Assembly: GCA_002690405.1 (NCBI GenBank)
Contig: NZEI01000050.1
Span: 1 to 8,551 of the forward strand
Direction: 5' to 3'
Length of the DNA: 8,551 nucleotides
Origin: Gammaproteobacteria bacterium
GTDB taxonomy: Bacteria > Pseudomonadota > Gammaproteobacteria > Pseudomonadales > Azotimanducaceae
Position numbers and translations under genes: made by a program. Shown here one piece after another: positions 1-4,894 of the stretch (the first letter of the stretch is position 1; each line of letters begins with the position of its first letter). Below the pieces are notes generated by a model. The model searched no databases, was not told where the DNA came from, and was given only the letters and a program-made list of their open reading frames with translations.

Positions 1-413
1 AGAAAGAAAAGCAGCGCTTCGCCTTGGTCGTGGACGAATACGGCGACATTCAAGGCATTGTAACCCTAGAAGATATACTGGAAGAAATTGTTGGCGAATT
101 CACCAGCGACTTTGCAGCCAACATTGCCGACATATCACCCGAAGCGGACGGTGCCTTCCTAATCGACGGCATGGCAGTACTGCGCGACATCAACCGCGCC
201 CTACGCTGGAACCTGCCAACCAACGGGCCAAAGACGTTGAACGGTTTCGTTCTAGAGCATCTAGAGACCATTCCAGAGTTCAATTTATGTATTCAAATTA
301 ACGAATACCAGATCGAGACCCTACAAATTAAAGACAACATTATTAAGTCGCTGCGGATTCGCCGCATCGAAGATCAAAGCACGCCTGAGGACGACAGCTC
401 ACTGGACGAGTAA
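1..413 (+). CDS. CorB/YfjD-like CBS-domain HlyC/CorC family protein, C-terminal part
   Basis: This is the last 137 codons of a gene cut by the left edge; the reading frame is open to the first base, so no start is in the window (the TTG at 24 encodes an internal Leu). The visible part begins in the second CBS domain with the family hallmark ALVVDEYGDIQGIVTLEDIL followed by EEIVGEF. A CorC_HlyC (transporter-associated) domain follows, from about visible residue 50 to 120 (FLIDGMAVLRDIN, then KTLNGFVLEHLETIPE), and then a short acidic tail. The resemblance is closest to E. coli YfjD/CorB, an inner-membrane protein with an N-terminal DUF21 membrane domain and cytoplasmic CBS domains, related to CNNM/CorC Mg2+ transporters. 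The membrane part would lie left of the window, so transport is inferred from the family. It converges with leuA. Confidence 0.9.
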   Translation, partial: KEKQRFALVVDEYGDIQGIVTLEDILEEIVGEFTSDFAANIADISPEADGAFLIDGMAVLRDINRALRWNLPTNGPKTLNGFVLEHLETIPEFNLCIQINEYQIETLQIKDNIIKSLRIRRIEDQSTPEDDSSLDE

Positions 414-445
414 TGGCGTTGCGCCTCAGGCCGTGCGAATAATCG
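414..445. other. Convergent intergenic gap between corB-like gene and leuA
   Basis: Only 32 bases separate the two converging stop codons. There is a 4-bp hairpin (GGCG, TTG, CGCC) at about 415-425 but no T-run on either strand. I do not see a convincing bidirectional terminator here. Confidence 0.5.
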
Positions 446-2137
446 CTAGTTCTTAGCCCACCGCCGGTTCAACGCACTAACAATCGCATTCAGACTCGCC
501 GTAATGGTATTGCGACTGACGCCAAGACCATAACATCGAGTCTCAGTTTCTGGGTCGTCTATGGCGAGGATGCAAATTGCTTGAGCATCTGAACCCGTGC
601 CCAGAGCATTCTCTTGGTACCCTAATACCGTCAGCGGCTCATTTAGAGTTTCCACCATTGCATTAACGAAGGCTTCGATAGGACCTGAGCCTTCACCATC
701 AATGGTGACCACATTATCCGATACTTCTACCCGCGCGACACAACGCTGATCCTCATTACGCCCCGTCAACAGGTCGTAATCCATCAGCCGATAGGGACCA
801 CTGTCGCTACCATAGGTATCCAATAGCGCCTGATAAATTTCATCTGGTTTAACTTCACGATCCAGCTGCTCTGTGAGTTTCTGTACATGGGTACTGAATT
901 CAACCAGCAGATCACGAGGCAATGCCAGTCCATGGTGCTCTTCGAGCAAAAACCCCACACCGCCTTTTCCGGACTGGCTATTCACGCGCACTGTTTCTTT
1001 GTAGGAACTGCCAACATCTTCTGGATCGATGGGCAAATATGGCACTTCCCAGCTACTACGGTCGACTTGGGACATGCCTTTCTTGATTGCATCCTGATGC
1101 GAACCGGAAAACGCAGTAAAGACCAGTTCTCCCGCATAGGGATGACGCTCGTGCACTGCAAGCTTGGTCACCGCTTCGGACACTTCACGGATTTTCGGCA
1201 TATGCCGCAAATCTAGAGTGGGATCCACACCCTGACTGAACATATTCATGGCCACAGTGACCAGATCACAATTACCAGTGCGCTCACCGTTACCAAATAA
1301 TGTACCCTCGACCCGTTGGGCCCCAGCCATGAGGCCTAATTCGGTAGCTGCAACGCCTGTGCCTCGATCATTGTGGGTGTGCAAACTGATCACAGCGCTG
1401 TCGCGACGCGGAAAATTTCGACAAAACCACTCGATTTGATCCGCATAGATGTTCGGTGTCGCCATCTCCACCGTGCTTGGCAGATTGATAATCATCGGAT
1501 CCTCTGGCGTCGCCCCCCAGGTATCCGCTACTGCTGTGCAAATCTCAGCAGCAAAATCCAGCTCCGTGCCGGTAAAGCTTTCTGGCGAATATTCAAAGGT
1601 CACATTGGACGCGAAACCTTCGAGGCCCTGCCGAACCAGTTCCGTACCCTGAACAGCCAAATCGATAATGCCCTGGCGATCCATACCAAAGACCACCCGT
1701 CGCTGCAGTTCAGAGGTCGAGTTATAAAGGTGGAAAATAACGTTTGGCGCACCTTCCAATGCCTCTACTGAGCGCGTAATCAATTCTTCACGGGCCTGAC
1801 ACAGCACCTGAATACTGACATCTGCTGGAATGCGTCCCTCATCGATAATGCGACGAATGAAGTCGAAATCAGGCTGGGATGCGGCTGGGAATCCCACCTC
1901 AATTTCAGCAAAGCCGATTTCTAACAACAGATCCCAAAGTCGCAGTTTTTCATCTACATTCATCGGGTCGATCAGCGCTTGATTACCATCGCGCAGATCC
2001 ACACTGCACCAGCGCGGCGCCTGTTGCAGCACATTGCTCGGCCATTGCCGGTCCGGCAGGTCGATGGGCTGAAATCCCTTGTATTTCTGAAATGGCATCG
2101 CGCCTCGGGCGCGACCAGCTTGCGGTTGATGATTCAT
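446..2137 (-). CDS. leuA: 2-isopropylmalate synthase, type 2 (LeuA)
   Basis: This enzyme condenses acetyl-CoA with 2-oxoisovalerate to give 2-isopropylmalate, the committed step of leucine synthesis in the cytoplasm. From the ATG at 2137 it is 563 aa, the usual size for the Pseudomonas/actinobacterial form. The N-terminal TIM barrel holds the metal and substrate motif DLRDGNQ (Asp about 50), SLHTHNDRGTG (His253, His255, Asn256) and LFGNGERTGN (about 280-289). HERHPYAGELVFTAFSGSHQDAI and VNSQSGKGG mark the linker, and the last ~120 residues are the LeuA regulatory domain (GTGSDAQAI, then ASLNAIVSALNRRW), so leucine feedback is expected from the family. The start is uncertain. ATG 2137 has AAGGG 7 bases upstream. 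ATG 2098 (MPFQKYKGF, 550 aa) has GAGG 4 bases upstream. ATG 2155 has no site. TTG 2203 (585 aa) has GGAG 9 bases upstream, but its extra N-terminus does not look conserved. A long leader precedes the gene. Confidence 0.95.
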   Translation of the reverse strand: MNHQPQAGRARGAMPFQKYKGFQPIDLPDRQWPSNVLQQAPRWCSVDLRDGNQALIDPMNVDEKLRLWDLLLEIGFAEIEVGFPAASQPDFDFIRRIIDEGRIPADVSIQVLCQAREELITRSVEALEGAPNVIFHLYNSTSELQRRVVFGMDRQGIIDLAVQGTELVRQGLEGFASNVTFEYSPESFTGTELDFAAEICTAVADTWGATPEDPMIINLPSTVEMATPNIYADQIEWFCRNFPRRDSAVISLHTHNDRGTGVAATELGLMAGAQRVEGTLFGNGERTGNCDLVTVAMNMFSQGVDPTLDLRHMPKIREVSEAVTKLAVHERHPYAGELVFTAFSGSHQDAIKKGMSQVDRSSWEVPYLPIDPEDVGSSYKETVRVNSQSGKGGVGFLLEEHHGLALPRDLLVEFSTHVQKLTEQLDREVKPDEIYQALLDTYGSDSGPYRLMDYDLLTGRNEDQRCVARVEVSDNVVTIDGEGSGPIEAFVNAMVETLNEPLTVLGYQENALGTGSDAQAICILAIDDPETETRCYGLGVSRNTITASLNAIVSALNRRWAKN

Positions 2138-2214
2138 TTTAATGCCCTTGGACATATCGTCGTTCCACGTATTCGCCGGCTCATTAGGCACAGGCGGTTG
2201 CAATATACATCACT

Positions 2215-2229
2215 CCACAGGTCCTGTGG
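2215..2229 (-). other. Perfect inverted repeat upstream of leuA
   Basis: CCACAG (2229-2224) and CTGTGG (2220-2215) form a 6-bp stem with a 3-base loop; the outer bases TCAC and GTGA could extend it past a small bulge. It could be an RNA hairpin in the leader or a DNA operator. A further CCTGTG copy at about 2194-2189 could compete for the left arm. No U-run follows. I cannot assign a binding protein. Confidence 0.4.
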
Positions 2230-2277
2230 TGACTGCTTGTTTGTTTCTGGGTGCGCTAATACTGCGCTGGGGTATGT

Positions 2278-2463
2278 TTATTTTGCCGGTGCAACCGGCA
2301 GCAGGTTTAACGCAAGCAGCGCCAGAAGGGATAACAGACCAGAGTTCTTGGCGTTCACTGCCGAATTACTGTTGGCATAGCCGAGGCAGTTTTGGTCACG
2401 CACAGCCCACCGCACCGCAGTCGCGGTGGCGTAGCATTGAACTGGGCGTCTAACTAAACTCAT
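2278..2463 (-). CDS. Leucine-rich small ORF in leuA leader, possible leader peptide
   Basis: A 61-codon frame ends with LLSLLALLALNLLPVAPAK. Nine of the thirteen codons at 2337-2299 encode Leu (CTG, TTA, CTT, CTG, CTG, CTT, TTA, CTG, CTG). Its ATG coincides with the predicted transcription start (2463), so translation from there would be leaderless. A shorter version from GTG at 2358 (26 aa) has no clear Shine-Dalgarno sequence. Leader peptides of branched-chain amino-acid operons are rich in the regulated amino acid, and the position before leuA fits that. The first 35 codons look arbitrary (Cys, Arg and Trp mixed). The Leu/Ala stretch could also simply be a hydrophobic chance ORF, so the call is tentative. 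Confidence 0.35.
   Translation of the reverse strand: MSLVRRPVQCYATATAVRWAVRDQNCLGYANSNSAVNAKNSGLLSLLALLALNLLPVAPAK
2284..2300 (-). other. Hairpin over the end of the Leu-rich small ORF
   Basis: TGCCGGT (2300-2294) and ACCGGCA (2290-2284) form a perfect 7-bp stem with a 3-base TGC loop. It begins within the last Leu codon and ends 3 bases before the stop codon, so a ribosome slowed on the Leu codons would cover its left arm. The segment CGGTTGCA (2297-2290) is also perfectly complementary to TGCAACCG at 2202-2195, an alternative 8-bp pairing that excludes this hairpin. AAAATAA rather than a U-run follows, so it is not a terminator. Confidence 0.5.
2407..2429 (-). other. GC-rich hairpin near 5' end of leuA leader
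   Basis: CCACCGC (2429-2423) can pair with GCGGTGG (2413-2407) around a 9-base loop. Alternatively CACCGC (2428-2423) can pair with GCGGTG (2418-2413) around GACT. The two are mutually exclusive. It lies about 35 nt into the predicted transcript. No T-run follows, so it is not an intrinsic terminator. Confidence 0.5.
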
Positions 2464-2469
2464 GGGCGG

Positions 2470-2498
2470 ACTATAACGCTACCCTGTTAACTTGCCAA
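2470..2498 (-). promoter_or_regulatory. Sigma70-like promoter for leuA
   Basis: On the minus strand TTGGCA (2498-2493, 5 of 6 to the -35 consensus) is followed by exactly 17 bases and TATAGT (2475-2470, 5 of 6 to the -10 consensus). It begins 6 bases after the purT stop codon, so leuA can be transcribed independently of purT. The expected start point is 2463, give or take a base or two, giving an untranslated leader of about 325 nt to ATG 2137. No terminator separates purT from it, so read-through is also possible. Confidence 0.75.
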
Positions 2499-2504
2499 GG
2501 GGTG

Positions 2505-3701
2505 CTAGCTGTAATGCACGGTAACCTGGGCGGCAGCGCGCATCGCGCGCTGCCGCGCACTTTCTATATCGTCATCCAGAGCCAAGGCAACACCTACTCT
2601 GCGCTCACCGTCTACCTCTGGCTTGCCGAATAAGCGCACCTGAGTATCTGCAGCGGCGAGCGCCTGTGTGACGCCACTGTAGCTGAGCGTGGTGGATTTT
2701 CCATGGGCCAAAATTACTGCTGATGCGGCGGCCCCGCGAGCGCGGATATTCGGCACAGGCAGGCCCAGAATAGCGCGAACATGTAGAGCAAATTCGCTGA
2801 GATCTTGACTGATTAGAGTCACCATACCGGTATCGTGCGGTCGCGGACTGACCTCAGAAAAATAGACTTGGTCGCCCTTGATAAAAAACTCTACGCCAAA
2901 TAGCCCCCAACCACCCAAGGCTGTGGTGACCTGCTCAGCAATACGTTGGCTTTGTTCTAAAGCGATGGGACTCATGGGCTGAGGCTGCCATGATTCTTGA
3001 TAGTCACCACCCTCCTGTCGATGGCCGATCGGCTCACAGAAACTCGTACCGCCTACATGGCGCACAGTCAGCAGAGTAATTTCATAATCGAAATCGACGA
3101 ATCCCTCTACGATCACCTTTCCTGCGGCGCCGCGGGCGCCCTCTTGGGCGTAATGCCATGCTGCATCGACATCATCTTGGGTATGCAGTGTCGACTGCCC
3201 TTTGCCGGAACTGGACATCACCGGTTTGACCACACAGGGCAGGCCTATTGCGGTAATCGCCTGCTGGTATTCTTCATAGGTTGCTGCAAATCGAAATGGC
3301 GAAGTCGGCACCCCTAGAGTTTGCGCTGCTAAGTTACGTATGCCTTCCCGATCCATGGTCAGACGCGCCGCCATGGCGGTGGGAATAACCCGCTGCCCCT
3401 GAGCCTCCAATTCCACCAGCACCGAGGTCGCAATGGCTTCAATCTCTGGCACGATAAGATCCGGCCGTTCTTGGTTGATCAGTGCGCGCAAGGCCGACTC
3501 GTCAAGCATATCGATGACGTGGCTGCTGTGGGCGACCTGCATTGCCGGCGCATTTGGGTACCGATCTACCGCAATGACTTCCACTCCAAGTCGCTGTAGT
3601 TCGACCGCTACTTCTTTGCCAAGTTCACCGCTACCTAACAACATCACCCGGGTGGCAGTAGCCGCCAGTGCTGTACCTATCCGCGTTTGTTGATCGCTCA
3701 T
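2505..3701 (-). CDS. purT: Formate-dependent phosphoribosylglycinamide formyltransferase (PurT)
   Basis: PurT makes formyl-GAR from GAR, formate and ATP through formyl phosphate. It is the folate-independent route for the third step of purine synthesis, in the cytoplasm. The 398-aa product aligns end to end with E. coli PurT (392 aa). GSGELGKE at 23-30 starts the GAR-binding domain, and VPEIEAIAT lies at about 84-92. The ATP-grasp phosphate loop is VVKPVMSSSGKGQS (157-170), with GHRQEGGDYQESWQP after it. The Mg2+ ligands expected from the E. coli enzyme are at Glu271, Glu283 (FSEVSPRPHDTG) and Asp290. The C-terminal domain has RLFGKPEVDGERRVGVAL. The ATG lies 11 bases after the carbonic anhydrase stop; a weak AGGG overlapping that stop sits 9 bases upstream and suggests translational coupling. 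All expected motifs are present. Confidence 0.97.
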   Translation of the reverse strand: MSDQQTRIGTALAATATRVMLLGSGELGKEVAVELQRLGVEVIAVDRYPNAPAMQVAHSSHVIDMLDESALRALINQERPDLIVPEIEAIATSVLVELEAQGQRVIPTAMAARLTMDREGIRNLAAQTLGVPTSPFRFAATYEEYQQAITAIGLPCVVKPVMSSSGKGQSTLHTQDDVDAAWHYAQEGARGAAGKVIVEGFVDFDYEITLLTVRHVGGTSFCEPIGHRQEGGDYQESWQPQPMSPIALEQSQRIAEQVTTALGGWGLFGVEFFIKGDQVYFSEVSPRPHDTGMVTLISQDLSEFALHVRAILGLPVPNIRARGAAASAVILAHGKSTTLSYSGVTQALAAADTQVRLFGKPEVDGERRVGVALALDDDIESARQRAMRAAAQVTVHYS

Positions 3702-3712
3702 AACAACAGACC

Positions 3713-4249
3713 CTAATTCGTCACCGCACTGGCCTGGGGCACCAGTCCATCACGAAAACGCCGGGAATTTTCAACATAGTGTTTTGCACCCATGCGGATT
3801 CCTGCACCCTGCTCCTCGGTCAACGTTTTAACCACCTTGCCTGGCGAACCCATAACCATGGAATTATCCGGGATCACTTTGCCTTCTGTGATCAAAGCAT
3901 TGGCTCCAATAATGCAATTTTTGCCAATTTTTGCTCCGTTCAAAACCACAGCATTAATGCCGATCAGCGACCCCTCGCCAATATCGCAACCATGCAGCAT
4001 GACCTTGTGACCAATGGTGACATGGGCGCCAATATTAATGGGGTAACCGAGGTCGGTATGCAGTACTGAACCATCCTGCACATTGGACCCCTCACCTACC
4101 GTGATTAACTCGGTATCGCCACGCAGTACAGCGTTAAACCAGACGCTGGCATCTTGGCACAACAACACATTACCAAGCACCACAGCGTTATCAGCGACCC
4201 AATAGTCGCCCTCTGCCTGCACCTGCAGATCATCAAGTTGATACAACAT
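3713..4249 (-). CDS. Gamma-class carbonic anhydrase family protein (YrdA-like, left-handed beta-helix)
   Basis: This 178-aa cytoplasmic protein interconverts CO2 and bicarbonate if active. Hexapeptide repeats forming a left-handed beta-helix run from about residue 18 to 135, with a C-terminal helix (ARIMG-like segment AGIRMGAKHYVENSRRF). The three metal-binding histidines of the gamma class are all present: His64 (SVLHTDLG), His81 (TIGHKV) and His86 (MLHGCDIG). Also present are the conserved Arg43, Asp45, Gln58 and Asp59, which match Arg59, Asp61, Gln75 and Asp76 of archaeal Cam. The acidic proton-shuttle loop of Cam is absent, as in YrdA/CamH proteins, some of which show little or no activity, so catalysis is probable but not assured. 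The start is set by a strong AGGAGG. It is the first gene of a probable two-gene transcript with purT. Confidence 0.9.
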   Translation of the reverse strand: MLYQLDDLQVQAEGDYWVADNAVVLGNVLLCQDASVWFNAVLRGDTELITVGEGSNVQDGSVLHTDLGYPINIGAHVTIGHKVMLHGCDIGEGSLIGINAVVLNGAKIGKNCIIGANALITEGKVIPDNSMVMGSPGKVVKTLTEEQGAGIRMGAKHYVENSRRFRDGLVPQASAVTN

Positions 4250-4254
4250 TTAAC

Positions 4255-4260
4255 CCTCCT
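4255..4260 (-). promoter_or_regulatory. Strong ribosome binding site of carbonic anhydrase gene
   Basis: AGGAGG on the minus strand lies 5 bases (GTTAA) before the ATG at 4249. It is the best Shine-Dalgarno sequence in the window and fixes the start. The contrast with the divergent Nudix gene, which has none, is marked. I see no convincing -35/-10 pair for this direction in the 86-base divergent gap. Confidence 0.8.
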
Positions 4261-4323
4261 TTGTTGCCATGGTAATGAAGCCCTCGCTTGAGTACCACCG
4301 CGCCTGCCAAGGGCTATTAACGG

Positions 4324-4329
4324 TATACT
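4324..4329 (+). promoter_or_regulatory. -10 box directly upstream of Nudix ATG, leaderless arrangement
   Basis: TATACT (5 of 6 to TATAAT) is followed by 6 bases and the ATG at 4336, so the predicted transcription start falls on the A of the start codon. No -35 element with normal spacing is evident, and no extended -10 TG, so the promoter call rests on the -10 box and its position. Confidence 0.5.
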
Positions 4330-4335
4330 CTGCCG

Positions 4336-4881
4336 ATGAATTATTGCAGCTTGTGCGGTGCTCGCACCGAAATTAAGGTTCCCGAAGGTGACAGCCTGCC
4401 ACGCTCAGTGTGCACTGCCTGCCATACCATCCATTATCAAAACCCGCGCGTCATCGCAGGCACCCTGCCAATTTGGCGCGATCAGGTGTTGCTGTGCAAA
4501 CGCGCAATAGCACCCCGCGACGGCTACTGGACTCTGCCAGCCGGCTTTCTGGAAAATTCTGAGACCATTGCTGAGGGCGCTGCCCGGGAGACGATGGAAG
4601 AGGCAAATGCAAAGGTCAGCGATCTGCAACTGTATACAGTCTTCAGCCTGCCGCACATTTCTCAGGTCTATACGTTTTTTCGCGCCGCTCTGGAAGGGCC
4701 AGAGTACAGTAGCGGGCCTGAATCCTTAGAAGTCGAGTTATTTTATGAACAAGACATTCCTTGGGATCAGTTAGCGTTTCCGGTAATTACGCAAACGCTA
4801 CAACACTACTTTGCCGATCGTAAAACTGACGTTTATCCGACCCATTACCAAGACTTATTATTCAAGCGCCCAAAGTCCTGA
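4336..4881 (+). CDS. Nudix hydrolase with N-terminal zinc ribbon
   Basis: The 181-aa protein starts with a zinc ribbon (Cys4-x2-Cys7, Cys26-x2-Cys29) and then a Nudix domain. The Nudix box begins at Gly70 and has Glu76, Arg84, Glu85, Glu88 and Glu89 in the required spacing (G-x5-E-x7-R-E-x2-E-E). The usual later Gly is Asn91 (EEANA), which I believe is common in this zinc-ribbon subgroup. Nudix enzymes cleave nucleoside diphosphates linked to other groups; proteins of this type are often labelled ADP-ribose or NADH pyrophosphatase-like, but the substrate cannot be read from sequence. The start is firm: an in-frame TAA lies at 4318-4320, there is no other ATG or GTG between, and Cys4 belongs to the ribbon. 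No Shine-Dalgarno sequence is present, and translation is probably leaderless. It is divergent from the carbonic anhydrase gene and convergent with purL. Confidence 0.93.
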   Translation: MNYCSLCGARTEIKVPEGDSLPRSVCTACHTIHYQNPRVIAGTLPIWRDQVLLCKRAIAPRDGYWTLPAGFLENSETIAEGAARETMEEANAKVSDLQLYTVFSLPHISQVYTFFRAALEGPEYSSGPESLEVELFYEQDIPWDQLAFPVITQTLQHYFADRKTDVYPTHYQDLLFKRPKS

Positions 4882-4894
4882 CGATCGATGGCGC
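4882..4894. other. 13-base convergent gap between Nudix gene and purL
   Basis: The two stop codons face each other across 13 bases. CAAAGTC (4871-4877) can pair with GGCTTTG (4901-4907) with one wobble and a 23-base loop, but neither strand has a T-run. Either the transcripts overlap through the opposing gene or termination is Rho-dependent. Confidence 0.4.

Larger units (their letters stand above)
2138..2504 (-). promoter_or_regulatory. Long leuA leader region, candidate leucine-responsive leader
   Basis: About 367 bases lie between the purT stop and the preferred leuA start. Read on the minus strand they hold, in order: a strong promoter, a hairpin (2407-2429), a second possible stem (2357-2362 with 2385-2390), a Leu-codon run (2299-2337), a 7-bp hairpin over the end of that small ORF (2284-2300), a 6-bp hairpin (2215-2229), and a segment at 2195-2202 perfectly complementary to 2290-2297. 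A Leu-rich small ORF followed by alternative structures upstream of a leucine-synthesis gene is the logic of amino-acid attenuators. However, no U-run follows any hairpin on this strand, so a classical intrinsic terminator is not visible, and Rho-dependent or translational control would have to be invoked. The role is inferred. Confidence 0.45.

Noticed and set aside
24..26. TTG as a start giving a 129-aa CBS protein.
   Set aside because: The frame is open to base 1 and the TTG falls inside the conserved CBS motif FALVVDEYG, so the gene is merely cut by the window.
2357..2394. Possible plus-strand terminator: ACTGCC and GGCAGT arms followed by TTTT near 2391.
   Set aside because: The stem is only 6 bp with a 22-base loop, the T-run is four bases, and no plus-strand gene ends there.
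2401..2436. Alternative 13-codon leader peptide from ATG 2436 (MLRHRDCGAVGCA).
   Set aside because: It has no Leu run, no Shine-Dalgarno sequence, and overlaps the GC-rich hairpin; nothing links it to leucine.
1979..2453. Two overlapping plus-strand ORFs (133 and 103 codons) antisense to the leuA leader, one with a hydrophobic stretch.
   Set aside because: They run antisense through the leuA start, its promoter and the Leu ORF, show no recognisable domain, and the hydrophobic stretch is explained by the base composition opposite the leader. No supporting ribosome site was identified.
4288..4310. TTGAGT (plus) or TTGGCA (minus) as -35 elements in the divergent gap.
   Set aside because: TTGAGT lies 30 bases from TATACT, and the minus-strand TTGGCA has no -10 box at 15-19 bases, so neither makes a credible promoter pair.
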